From positions 35,946-99,945 of the forward strand of contig CAZVLB010000017.1 of the NCBI GenBank assembly GCA_964627935.1: 64,000 nt of DNA. The letters run 5' to 3'. The stretch's first letter is position 1. Each line of letters opens with the position of its first letter. Source of the stretch: JAABVY01 sp964627935. Lineage in GTDB: Bacteria; Zixibacteria; MSB-5A5; JAABVY01. Below are positions 36,403 through 44,178 of this stretch, in pieces. Under the pieces are notes generated by a model, which was not told the origin of the DNA, searched no databases, and saw only the letters and a list, made by a program, of their open reading frames with translations. Position numbers and translations under genes: made by a program.

Positions 36403-36783
36403 ATGGAATGCTTTTTCACCAGCAAGATCAGAGAGTCAGCCGATGACACGAAGCATAATGCCCTGATATCCTTCACCGTGCCCGACCTTGGTATAGTATT
36501 CCGCGCCGCTTTTCGCGGAACGCCTAAAGAAGTAGAATATGCGGCCCTTCTGGCCCTTCTGGAATTTGTGGAAATCAATCCCCAGCTTTTCAAAAACAAG
36601 ACCCTTGAGATTTATTCCGACAGCTTTACGCTGGTTAATCAGGTAAACAATAAGATGTACTGCTCCAAGGATTTGGAGCCTTTCCGGAACATGGCTCTCC
36701 TGATGCAAAAAAAGATCCCCTACATCTTGAATCTTATCCCGAACTCAGACAACCCTGCCATACAGGCTATGGGGATCAGCTAA
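36403..36783 (+). CDS. Degenerate RNase H-like protein (hypothetical)
   Basis: 126 residues. VEYAALLALLEFVE and LEIYSDSFTLVNQVN match the second and third acidic positions of type I RNase H (E...A...AL and the T/S-D-S strand). The first catalytic Asp (D-G-S/G hairpin) is replaced by LISFTVPDLG and the fourth is not evident, so catalysis is doubtful. A strong AAGGAGAGG precedes ATG 36403, and a terminator follows at 36816. It stands alone between the dGTPase-like gene and holA; the 250-base gap upstream (36153-36402) holds nothing I recognise. Confidence 0.65.
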   Translation: MECFFTSKIRESADDTKHNALISFTVPDLGIVFRAAFRGTPKEVEYAALLALLEFVEINPQLFKNKTLEIYSDSFTLVNQVNNKMYCSKDLEPFRNMALLMQKKIPYILNLIPNSDNPAIQAMGIS

Positions 36784-36815
36784 AAGACCTTTTCATAACC
36801 ATACCCTCCCTGTCC

Positions 36816-36846
36816 AAAGGTGGCCTCACAATGGCCGCCTTTTTTT
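36816..36846 (+). terminator. Rho-independent terminator after the RNase H-like gene
   Basis: A 10-bp stem (AAAGGTGGCC 36816-36825 with GGCCGCCTTT 36833-36842, one G-T pair), 7-base loop, and a run of T to 36846. Confidence 0.88.
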
Positions 36847-36870
36847 ATTGCCGATAAAGGGCATAAAAGA

Positions 36871-36899
36871 TTGACAGGCAATGTTTACAGTCCTAATTT
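36871..36899 (+). promoter_or_regulatory. Sigma-70-type promoter of holA
   Basis: TTGACA (36871-36876), 17-base spacer, TAATTT (36894-36899). The predicted start falls at or beside ATG 36906, and no Shine-Dalgarno sequence precedes that ATG, so the transcript may be leaderless. Confidence 0.75.
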
Positions 36900-36905
36900 A
36901 GACTC

Positions 36906-37931
36906 ATGGCCAAAAAGAATCCGGTTTCAAAAATTAAATTCACCGAGGTATCATCAAGAATCGAGAAAGGGCAGATCGAGCCCCTCTATTTCGTGCATGG
37001 TGATGAGGATTTCCTGCAGAATGAACTGGTCCAGGTGCTCAAAAAAGCCATGTTCGGCAGGAATATCCGTGATGCCAATGTCGAGCGTATTACTGCCAAA
37101 CCGGGCCGGGGCATGGACCTTGTAAACAATGCACTGGAATACTCACTTTTCAGCGGTGGCAAACTCCTTGTGGTTCATGAGACGCAAAAATTCAATAAAA
37201 CAGATCAGGAATATCTGCTCAAGCTCTTTCCGCAAATTCCGCAGGGGAACACATTGATCATGTTCGAAAGCGGAAATATCGATATGCGCAAAAAATACTA
37301 CAAGTATCTGGTCAATAAATCGATGTTTGTCAGCCTTTTGCCGTTATCCCATGATACTGCCGGTTACTGGGTAAAGAAATGTATGAAAGAACAAGATTTA
37401 CGAATTGCGCCGGATGCTCTGGAGCTTTTTGTCGATTTCGCCGGTCTTTCATACAGTACCATCCATCAGGAAGTCAACAAAATCGCAATCAATTTTGAGA
37501 CCGGTGCGACAATCACTGTAGATGATATCCGCAAATATGGTTCGCGTTCGGCGGTATTTTCGATTTTTGAGCTGACCGAAGCACTGGGCCTCAAGGACCG
37601 TGACAAGGCCCTCAATCGGCTGGGTCGATTGCTGGACAGCGGCGAGCCGTTTTTGAATATTCTTTCGCCGATAATGAGACATTTTAATCACCTGATCAGA
37701 ATACATTCCATGAATGATATCGCTGAAAATAAAATAGTGGCCTCGCGGGCGGGGGTTCATCCCTTTTTCGTGAAGAAATGCCGCGACCAGATAGCCAAAT
37801 ATGATTCTGATCAACTCCTGGCCACAATGCGCTATATTCATGAGGCCGAGTACCTTTCACGCTTCGAAAAAATGCCGCATAGCTATATACTGGAAAACCT
37901 GGTTGTAAAAATCACCGCATCGCCGGAATAA
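36906..37931 (+). CDS. holA: DNA polymerase III subunit delta
   Basis: Clamp-loader subunit that opens the beta clamp. 341 residues, normal for HolA. The N-terminal EPLYFVHGDEDFLQNELV corresponds to the degenerate Walker-type region of delta; KLLVVHE, FLNILSPIMRHFNHLIRI and a C-terminal PHSYILENLVVKI-like end match domain III. The gene is followed after 21 bases by the ECF sigma gene, an unusual pairing that places the stress regulator behind a replication promoter. Confidence 0.88.
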   Translation: MAKKNPVSKIKFTEVSSRIEKGQIEPLYFVHGDEDFLQNELVQVLKKAMFGRNIRDANVERITAKPGRGMDLVNNALEYSLFSGGKLLVVHETQKFNKTDQEYLLKLFPQIPQGNTLIMFESGNIDMRKKYYKYLVNKSMFVSLLPLSHDTAGYWVKKCMKEQDLRIAPDALELFVDFAGLSYSTIHQEVNKIAINFETGATITVDDIRKYGSRSAVFSIFELTEALGLKDRDKALNRLGRLLDSGEPFLNILSPIMRHFNHLIRIHSMNDIAENKIVASRAGVHPFFVKKCRDQIAKYDSDQLLATMRYIHEAEYLSRFEKMPHSYILENLVVKITASPE

Positions 37932-37952
37932 AACAGGCAGCTATTTGTATAG

Positions 37953-38525
37953 ATGATTGATGACAGGAAATTAGAAAAATCCGAAGCCGGGCTGATTGCG
38001 CGAGCCAAAAATGGCGATCGCCAGGCATTCGGAGAGCTTGTCGCAAAATACAGTAAGGCGGTTTATTATCTGGCCTATCGTTTTGTGCGTGATCATGATA
38101 CGGCCGATGAAATGACTCAGGAGAGTTTTGTGAAGGCATATCAGGCAATTGGTACATTTATCGAGGGCAAAAGCTTTAAAAGCTGGATCTTTGCCATCGC
38201 GGCCAATCTTTCCAAAAATTATATCAAGAGGAGCAAGCGGCAGTCCTCACTGGATGATACCATCCCTGATGATGTTCTGGAGGATAAGAAAGTAGCCTCA
38301 AATCCTCATGAAACGGTTGTGGCTAAGGACCTTGGGAATAAGATTTCCCAGGCCGTTGAAACCCTACCGGAAGAATACAAAAGCGTGTTTATACTTCGTA
38401 CTTATGAAGATATGAGCTATGACGAGATCGCGGATACATTGAATATAGAGGTCGGCACGGTTATGTCGCGCCTGTTCCGTGCCCGCGCCCGTTTGAAAAA
38501 AGAATTGAAGGATTATCTCAAGTGA
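37953..38525 (+). CDS. ECF RNA polymerase sigma factor (SigW/RpoE-like)
   Basis: 190-residue group 4 sigma factor. Region 2 spans AYRFVRDHDTADEMTQESFVKAYQ and region 4 spans LPEEYKSVFILRTYEDMSYDEIADTL through GTVMSRLFRARARLKKEL. It overlaps the next gene, a membrane protein of anti-sigma type, by 4 bases, the usual sigma/anti-sigma coupling. Candidate target promoters with AAC-N16-CGTATA lie at 40813 and 42276. A weak similar site (AAC at 37896-37898, CGCATC at 37916-37921, spacer 17) lies just upstream and could mark autoregulation. Confidence 0.93.
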   Translation: MIDDRKLEKSEAGLIARAKNGDRQAFGELVAKYSKAVYYLAYRFVRDHDTADEMTQESFVKAYQAIGTFIEGKSFKSWIFAIAANLSKNYIKRSKRQSSLDDTIPDDVLEDKKVASNPHETVVAKDLGNKISQAVETLPEEYKSVFILRTYEDMSYDEIADTLNIEVGTVMSRLFRARARLKKELKDYLK

Positions 38526-39856
38526 CTGATTTTAATAAAGAATTCGAGAAATATTTAAACCTGTATCTGGATGGTGAAATGGATCCGGAGGAGACAAGGG
38601 AATTCGAAAAATTCCTGCAATCGAACCCGGATCGTCAGGCAGAATTCGACCAGTATCGTCTTTTGGATCGGGCCGCCCGGGATGAGGAGATACCCGATCT
38701 GCCCTCGGGCTATTTCGAGGGGCTCAATGCGCGTATCAATGCCCGCATCGAGAGGGAATCCGAACCTGAGGCTGGGCGTAGTTTCTGGGGATTTCTGGGA
38801 AGCTGGGTACAAAGCATAAATCGCGGTTTTGGTATTGCCGCCGGTATTCTGACTATCGCTGCGGTCGTGCTTATCAGCAGGCATTTTATGGGCGATACCG
38901 AAATTACTAAAATGGTGCCCGAAGAAAGGATTCTTCCACCGGCCATGGAAAGGTCTGTGCCCCCCGAAGATGTGCATGATAAAATGATACCTGAGGATTA
39001 TGTCCTCCGTACTCATGGCGCGGAGCCGGATGCTGACACTCCGTCCGATGGTCAAATCAGGGATGATATCGATGTTGCCGACCGGTATTTGCTTCCAGAG
39101 ACTGCAAAAGACACAGGTGTTGTAGAGAATGAAGAAGAACAGGCCGAACCCGAAGCGGAAAAGCAGCCGGATCAGGAAGATAAAGCAATCAGTAAGGGCA
39201 AACTATTGCCGGAATCATTGAGCGAGCAGGTTGAAGCAGATGTACCCGCTCCTGTGCGGGATACAGTGGCCAATGAGAAAATCATGCCGCAGGCGGAAAT
39301 GATTGAGCCCGGTAAGCTCAGGATGCAGACTGATGTCGAACCGCCAGATTCGGTGGCGGTTGAGATTACTGATGAAATTCAAATTTGCAGCGAAGAATAC
39401 GGAATGGATCGAATTACCGAGCGGGAGGCCTTGCCGGGTGAAGATGAGATGGACACCTCGCTGTATTTTTCCGATGATTTGAGCATAAAATCGGCCGCCG
39501 AACTGGAGCCATCGCAATTCCCCGATCTTTCCTGGCTGATTGCCGATTATGAGGATGCTCTGGAGGGCAGAGGGCTTGCCGCCAATGAAAAGAAATCGGA
39601 TGTCGCTTCTCTTCGCAGTGATCTGGATGAAATGGCAGGCGCATATGGAAGGTCAACTGATTCGGGCAGAAAAGTTGAGCTGATTAAGCAAATGCTCGAC
39701 ACAAGCGTTGAGCTGGCGCGGATATCTGAAACAGTTAACGACCGGAACAATGCGATAAAGCTGGCCAGAACAGCGGCCGGAATGAAGATTATCAGTTTTC
39801 AAAGATATGACAGCATTGTAGATTCACTCCTGAAAACAAAAAAATCCCCCAAATAA
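38522..39856 (+). CDS. Anti-sigma-factor-like membrane protein with repeated short motifs
   Basis: 444 residues. The cytoplasmic N-terminus (1-100) starts FEKYLNLYLDGEMDPEETREFEKFL, like anti-sigma domains, but has no HxxxCxxC zinc motif. One membrane helix lies at about 102-119. The periplasmic part is acidic and probably disordered; it repeats a short motif of two aliphatic residues then Pro, usually Glu: KMVPE (130), RILPP (136), KMIPE (154), YLLPE (189), KLLPE (227), KIMPQ (253). A helical C-terminal domain follows (about 335-440). Coupled by 4 bases to the ECF sigma gene, it most likely sequesters that factor. Confidence 0.78.
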   Translation: MTDFNKEFEKYLNLYLDGEMDPEETREFEKFLQSNPDRQAEFDQYRLLDRAARDEEIPDLPSGYFEGLNARINARIERESEPEAGRSFWGFLGSWVQSINRGFGIAAGILTIAAVVLISRHFMGDTEITKMVPEERILPPAMERSVPPEDVHDKMIPEDYVLRTHGAEPDADTPSDGQIRDDIDVADRYLLPETAKDTGVVENEEEQAEPEAEKQPDQEDKAISKGKLLPESLSEQVEADVPAPVRDTVANEKIMPQAEMIEPGKLRMQTDVEPPDSVAVEITDEIQICSEEYGMDRITEREALPGEDEMDTSLYFSDDLSIKSAAELEPSQFPDLSWLIADYEDALEGRGLAANEKKSDVASLRSDLDEMAGAYGRSTDSGRKVELIKQMLDTSVELARISETVNDRNNAIKLARTAAGMKIISFQRYDSIVDSLLKTKKSPK

Positions 39857-39900
39857 TACAGAAATTGAAACAATAAGCGGATCCTGCTTTTGTAATATAT

Positions 39901-40635
39901 ATGAGATGTTTATTGATCACATTGTCTTTGTTTCTATTTATCGCCTGTAATTCCGATTCGGAGGCAGAAATGAAAATGACAGAGGATAAAAAGCAGATGA
40001 CGGAATATCATAGCAAACGCATAAACATGGTCAAACGCCAGATCGAGGGCCGTGGCATAGAGGACAGCCTGGTGCTGGACGCCATGCGTTCTGTCCCGCG
40101 CCATCTGTTCGTGCCGGAGCAGTTCCGTGATCGGGCCTATGAGGACAACCCCTTGCCGATCGGCGAGAATCAGACCATCTCACAGCCATATATTGTCGCA
40201 CTTATGACGGATTCACTGGCGCTTAAAGGCGGTGAACGAATTCTTGAGGTTGGTACCGGTTCCGGTTATCAGGCCGCAGTGCTGGCCGAGATAGTGGATT
40301 CGGTATATACCATCGAGATTGTCCGGCCTTTGGGTGAACGTGCGCGCGATATACTGGACTCATTGCATTATGACAATGTCAAGGTCATGATTGGCGATGG
40401 TTATCGCGGCTATGAAGAAGCCGCGCCGTTTGACGGTATCATCGTGACCGCCGCACCGGAGAAAATCCCGCAGCCCCTGATCGATCAGCTCAGGGTCGGC
40501 GGACGCATGGTTATTCCAGTGGGCGGTATGCAACAGTACCTCAAGGTGTTGGTCAAAACTGATGATGGCCTGGAAGAGAAGACCACTATTCCTGTGCGAT
40601 TCGTGCCGATGACCGGCGAGGCGCAGGAAAAATAA
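39901..40635 (+). CDS. pcm: Lipoprotein-type protein-L-isoaspartate O-methyltransferase
   Basis: Repairs isoaspartyl residues using SAM. The methyltransferase core is complete: VPRHLFVPEQFRDRAYED, GENQTISQPYIVALM, ILEVGTGSGYQAAVLAEI (SAM loop) and VGGRMVIPVGG. The oddity is the N-terminus, MRCLLITLSLFLFIAC, a lipoprotein signal with the likely lipidated Cys at 16. If this start is used the enzyme is anchored outside the cytoplasm. No Shine-Dalgarno sequence precedes ATG 39901. An internal ATG before TEYHSKRINMV would give an ordinary cytosolic enzyme. Confidence 0.88.
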   Translation: MRCLLITLSLFLFIACNSDSEAEMKMTEDKKQMTEYHSKRINMVKRQIEGRGIEDSLVLDAMRSVPRHLFVPEQFRDRAYEDNPLPIGENQTISQPYIVALMTDSLALKGGERILEVGTGSGYQAAVLAEIVDSVYTIEIVRPLGERARDILDSLHYDNVKVMIGDGYRGYEEAAPFDGIIVTAAPEKIPQPLIDQLRVGGRMVIPVGGMQQYLKVLVKTDDGLEEKTTIPVRFVPMTGEAQEK

Positions 40636-40717
40636 AATTTTTATTGTTTTTGTTGATTGTTTGAACGCAGTTGTCTACTCTGGGGGTGACTGCTTTGACG
40701 ATTTGCTATTACGATTT

Positions 40718-40737
40718 TGCCGAGAGGGATTTCGGCA
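40718..40737. other. Intergenic hairpin, function unknown
   Basis: Perfect 6-bp inverted repeat TGCCGA/TCGGCA with an 8-base loop in the 231-base gap between pcm and the PspC gene. No T run follows, so it is a poor terminator; it may be structure in the pcm 3' end or an operator. Confidence 0.3.
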
Positions 40738-40812
40738 TTATTGATAATTGAGTGCTGCTGGATAAGGACGTCCGGTGGCACTTTTTTCAGTATGTGCAGC
40801 TTTATGAGTTGA

Positions 40813-40840
40813 TGTAACCTCCGTTGTTAAATTCCGTATA
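40813..40840 (+). promoter_or_regulatory. Candidate ECF-type promoter of the pspC-liaF-like pair
   Basis: TGTAAC (40813-40818), 16-base spacer, CGTATA (40835-40840). This is close to the Bacillus SigW consensus (TGAAAC-N16-CGTA). The same AAC-N16-CGTATA geometry recurs before the subtilase gene. Transcription would start near 40847, 20 bases before the preferred ATG. Confidence 0.55.
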
Positions 40841-40866
40841 GTGGAGAAAGTATGTCAGGAGGAGAG

Positions 40867-41271
40867 ATGAAAAAACTATATCGCTCGCGTGACTCACAGG
40901 TAATCGCAGGTGTTTGCGGAGGGCTCGGCGAATACTTCGAGATCGACCCGGTAATTTTCAGGATAATCTTTATAGTGTTGTCATTTGTTTACGGCATCGG
41001 TTTGATAGCTTATGCTATTGCCTGGATTGTGGTTCCCCAGAGGTCCGAGGGCGAGGTTGTGCAACCCGCCACACCATCGGAGAAAAGTGAGCTGACCAGG
41101 TATCTTCCGGGATTGATTCTGATCATTGTCGGCGCGGCATTCCTGTTGGGCCGGATCTGGGACTGGTGGACATTCAGGTATGTCTGGCCGCTGGCATTGA
41201 TCGGGATTGGCGTCTATTTTATTGTCAGGGCCATGTCACCCAAAAAGGAGGAGCGTGATGCAGGCAAGTAG
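40867..41271 (+). CDS. PspC-domain membrane protein
   Basis: 134 residues. The PspC domain fills the N-terminus (KKLYRSRDSQVIAGVCGGLGEYF, then a membrane segment ending AIAWIVVPQ). Two further hydrophobic segments (LPGLILIIVGAAFLLG and WPLALIGIGVYFIV) form a LiaI/LiaF-type membrane region. PspC proteins sense envelope stress. AGGAGG lies 4 bases before ATG 40867; ATG 40852 is an alternative start. It overlaps the LiaF-like gene by 14 bases. Confidence 0.88.
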   Translation: MKKLYRSRDSQVIAGVCGGLGEYFEIDPVIFRIIFIVLSFVYGIGLIAYAIAWIVVPQRSEGEVVQPATPSEKSELTRYLPGLILIIVGAAFLLGRIWDWWTFRYVWPLALIGIGVYFIVRAMSPKKEERDAGK

Positions 41272-42160
41272 GCTGAACTGGGGTTTGATACTAATTATCC
41301 TGGGCCTGGTACTTCTGGGCTGGTCGACCGGCAGGATGCCGTTTGGTGTGGTTGTCCGTCTGGTCGATATGTGGCCGGTGCTTTTGATCGCAATTGGCAT
41401 CCAGATGATTTTCGCCAAGAGCAAATTCAAGGGCATGGCATATCTTTCCACGCTCCTGATCCTGGGTGCTGCATTCTATGCCGCGGCGCCGTACTGGGAT
41501 CAAATCAGTTCCGACCGGACCGAGGCCACCGCAGGCAAAAAGCAGGCTTCGCTGGAAGCGGATATCAATGCCATCGAAGCCGATATAGAATTTTCTTTCC
41601 GGGATTTCAGCCTCGATGATTATCTGGGCAAGGGCGTGGAATTCCGTTATGACCACGAGTTCAGTCAGCCCTATTTCAAATTCGAAGAACGCGACAATAT
41701 CGGTCGTCTCAAAATCGACAGGCCCTCCGATCACTGGCTGAAAGATTTTAAGCGATCAGATCTTCCGCAATGGAAGGTAATGCTCTCCGATGATCATCCG
41801 GTCAATCTATATCTTAAAGGTGAAAAGGCCTACTGCTATCTGCGCATGGAGGATCTGAATATCAATATGCTCGACCTGAATTGCGAAAAATGCTATGATG
41901 TCGTGCTGGAATTCGGCAGTAAATTTCCCACCAGTCCGGTCGATCTCGACCTGGACAAATCCAAGCTCAAGGTCCTGATTCCGGCGCAATATGTGGTCAT
42001 GCTTCGCGATGGTTCAATACTTCCGGATTATATAGTCGAGGACCTGGGATATTTCAGGCACGGTGAGGATCTTATATCCGATACTATTTATAATGAGGAC
42101 AGCCTGCTGGTTCTGGATATTGCCCCCGGGTTGAGACAGCTGGAAATCATCAGGCGCTAA
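41258..42160 (+). CDS. LiaF-like / DUF5668-type membrane protein
   Basis: About 300 residues. Two to three membrane helices at the start (LNWGLILIILGLVLLGW, WPVLLIAIGIQMIFA, MAYLSTLLILGAAFYAAAPYW) precede a soluble beta-rich domain with DHPVNLYLKGEKAYCYLRMEDLNINMLDL, a cell-wall-active-antibiotics-response (LiaF/DUF2154-like) pattern. The start ATG 41258 is chosen for AAGGAGG 6 bases upstream. Together with PspC it forms an envelope-stress pair, ended by the terminator at 42186. Confidence 0.78.
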   Translation: MQASRLNWGLILIILGLVLLGWSTGRMPFGVVVRLVDMWPVLLIAIGIQMIFAKSKFKGMAYLSTLLILGAAFYAAAPYWDQISSDRTEATAGKKQASLEADINAIEADIEFSFRDFSLDDYLGKGVEFRYDHEFSQPYFKFEERDNIGRLKIDRPSDHWLKDFKRSDLPQWKVMLSDDHPVNLYLKGEKAYCYLRMEDLNINMLDLNCEKCYDVVLEFGSKFPTSPVDLDLDKSKLKVLIPAQYVVMLRDGSILPDYIVEDLGYFRHGEDLISDTIYNEDSLLVLDIAPGLRQLEIIRR

Positions 42161-42185
42161 ACGGCAAAACTGCGACAATTATTCG

Positions 42186-42218
42186 ACGGTCCACCTTATA
42201 TTACGGCGGGCCGTTTTT
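42186..42218 (+). terminator. Rho-independent terminator of the pspC-liaF-like pair
   Basis: Stem ACGGTCC (42186-42192) with GGGCCGT (42208-42214, one G-T pair), 15-base loop, then five T. Confidence 0.72.
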
Positions 42219-42275
42219 ATTTTGTATTTTTTTGAGGAAATCGGGGGCCATGATTGTTATAATTGTCAGCAATTA

Positions 42276-42303
42276 ATGAACGCATAAATGCCGAATACGT
42301 ATA
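42276..42303 (+). promoter_or_regulatory. Candidate ECF-type promoter of the subtilase gene
   Basis: ATGAAC (42276-42281), 16-base spacer, CGTATA (42298-42303). The spacing and core letters equal those of the site before the PspC gene. The start near 42310 would leave a leader of about 36 bases. Confidence 0.45.
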
Positions 42304-42345
42304 TAAGATCGGTATGGTTTTCTTTGCTCTAACATCGAGGATATA

Positions 42346-44016
42346 ATGATTAGATGTTCCCTCATCAGTATATTGCTTATTATGGCCTGCTTTGCTTTCT
42401 TTTCAGATGCCCGCGCGCAAGATGGTTCCGGGAGTGGTAAATACTGGATTTTCTTCAGTGACAAAGGTGAATTGTCTCAGGAGGAGATTGAATCCCGACT
42501 TGATTCGCTGGCACTGAAAGCTACAGCCCCTAATCTCAAAAAGCGGGCGATTTCCTCGCAGGATCAGCGTCTATTCGATTACAGTGATTTGTCACTTGAA
42601 GAAAGCTATATCGACAGCCTAACAGATCTCGGCCTTGAAATAGAGAACCGCAGCAAATGGTTCAATGCCGTTTCCGTAGCCGGTCCTGATGCGCTTATTA
42701 ATATAGCCCGGAATCTGGATTTTGTCGATTCTGTCAGGCCGGTGGGTGTCTATGTGCGTCCGGTTCCGGAGACAGAAGACAAGGTCGAGCCACTGCCGAA
42801 ACTCAATGCCGCATTTGATCTTGACTACGGTTATGCATTCAATCAGCTTCAGCAGATTCGTGTACCATCGGTTCATCAGCTTGGCCTTTCCGGCGAAGGT
42901 GTGCTGGTATGTATCCTGGACACCGGATTCGACCCGGATCATGAGGCACTGGATCATCTGGAGGTGGTTGCCACGCGCGATTTTATCAATGGCGATGATG
43001 ATGTCAAGGATCAACTCAACGCTCAGCGTTCGCATGGCACTTCGGTATTATCCTGTCTGGCCGGAAATGAGCCGGGCAATATAATCGGCAGCGCCTATAA
43101 TATTTCTGTCTGCCTGGCCAAGACAGAAATTGTCGACCAGGAAATCAGGCAGGAAGAGGATAATTTCGTGGCCGCTCTGGAATGGGCCGATTCGATTGGA
43201 TGCCGTGTGGTGACAGCATCACTGGGTTATATCGACTGGTATAATACATCCGATCTCGATGGTAATACAGCCCTGGTAACAATTGCCAGCGATCTGGCTG
43301 TCGAGAAAGGCATTTCTGTTCTGACGGCCGCAGGTAACGAGGGTAATCTGGGCCCAACCTCGATCATAGCTCCTGCTGACGGCGATTATGTTATCGCTGT
43401 GGGCGGTGTCTGGCAGGATGATTCCCACTGGTCGGGATCATCGCGCGGCCCCACAGCCGATGGACGGATCAAGCCGGATGTTTGTGCAAATGCGGTTGGT
43501 GTGTATGTCGCCAATTACAATGGCGGCTACAACTATTCCAACGGAACCTCGTTTGCAACTCCCCTGACCGCCGGAGTGGTGGCCCTGATGATAGAAAATG
43601 ACCCTGATATTACCTCATTTGAAATACGCAATGCCCTGATTTCAACAGCCCGTAAGGCCGGGCCCGATGCTATTCCCAACAATAGATACGGTTACGGTAT
43701 TGCCGATGCACTGGCAGCGGTCGGATTTGAACCGACCCAGTTCGAGGGCGATATCCTGGCCTATCCTAACCCGTTCGAGGATGTGATCTTTATCGGCTGT
43801 AATACCAATGCTGCCGGTACCGTGCGCGGAAGTATCCATACGATTGACGGAATCCAGGTCTGGACCGGCGAGGTCCAGGGCACAGATGAAGGTGCAACAT
43901 TGGCATGGGACGGCAAAAATGCCAACGGTGAGGAAGTTGCCAATGGCGTTTATATAATTTTCATCGAGGGTCCCGGTCTGGAAAGCACCACCAAGCTTTT
44001 CAAGGTCTCCCGCTAA
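42346..44016 (+). CDS. Secreted subtilisin-like serine protease with FlgD/type IX-like C-terminal domain
   Basis: 556 residues with a signal peptide (SLISILLIMACFAFFSDARA). An N-terminal prodomain-like region is followed by the S8 domain: Asp192 in ILDTGFD, His230 in SHGTS, oxyanion Asn331 in AAGNEG and Ser402 in NGTSFATP. The C-terminal 85 residues start ILAYPNPFED and contain LAWDGKNANGEEVANGVYIIFIEG, the common FlgD-like Ig domain of surface-sorted FCB proteins. It is likely exported and possibly anchored or released at the surface. It stands alone between a terminator and the sucC promoter. Confidence 0.93.
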   Translation: MIRCSLISILLIMACFAFFSDARAQDGSGSGKYWIFFSDKGELSQEEIESRLDSLALKATAPNLKKRAISSQDQRLFDYSDLSLEESYIDSLTDLGLEIENRSKWFNAVSVAGPDALINIARNLDFVDSVRPVGVYVRPVPETEDKVEPLPKLNAAFDLDYGYAFNQLQQIRVPSVHQLGLSGEGVLVCILDTGFDPDHEALDHLEVVATRDFINGDDDVKDQLNAQRSHGTSVLSCLAGNEPGNIIGSAYNISVCLAKTEIVDQEIRQEEDNFVAALEWADSIGCRVVTASLGYIDWYNTSDLDGNTALVTIASDLAVEKGISVLTAAGNEGNLGPTSIIAPADGDYVIAVGGVWQDDSHWSGSSRGPTADGRIKPDVCANAVGVYVANYNGGYNYSNGTSFATPLTAGVVALMIENDPDITSFEIRNALISTARKAGPDAIPNNRYGYGIADALAAVGFEPTQFEGDILAYPNPFEDVIFIGCNTNAAGTVRGSIHTIDGIQVWTGEVQGTDEGATLAWDGKNANGEEVANGVYIIFIEGPGLESTTKLFKVSR

Positions 44017-44101
44017 GTCTCTGTCCGATAATCGGCTCTGACAATTGTTTCAGTCTATCAGCAGTTCTTCTTCAGATTTGTCCCTTTCTCTCGAAAATCG
44101 G

Positions 44102-44129
44102 TTGATAAAAATTTCTGAAAGTGTATACT
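44102..44129 (+). promoter_or_regulatory. Sigma-70-type promoter of the first sucCD-like pair
   Basis: TTGATA (44102-44107), 16-base spacer, TATACT (44124-44129). The leader to ATG 44179 contains a small hairpin, AGCGC (44145-44149) with GCGCT (44158-44162). Confidence 0.6.
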
Positions 44130-44178
44130 AATGGAATTATCTGAAGCGCATGGGTTAGCGCTCAAGAAAGGATGAGCT

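Noticed and set aside
40776..40790. TGGCAC upstream of the PspC gene as a sigma-54 -24 element
   Set aside because: The required GC ten bases after GG is AG here, and neighbouring spacings fail too, so the -12 element is absent.
44017..44178. A tRNA-like fold in the leader of the first sucCD pair
   Set aside because: Only one small hairpin is present; no cloverleaf, T-loop or acceptor pairing.
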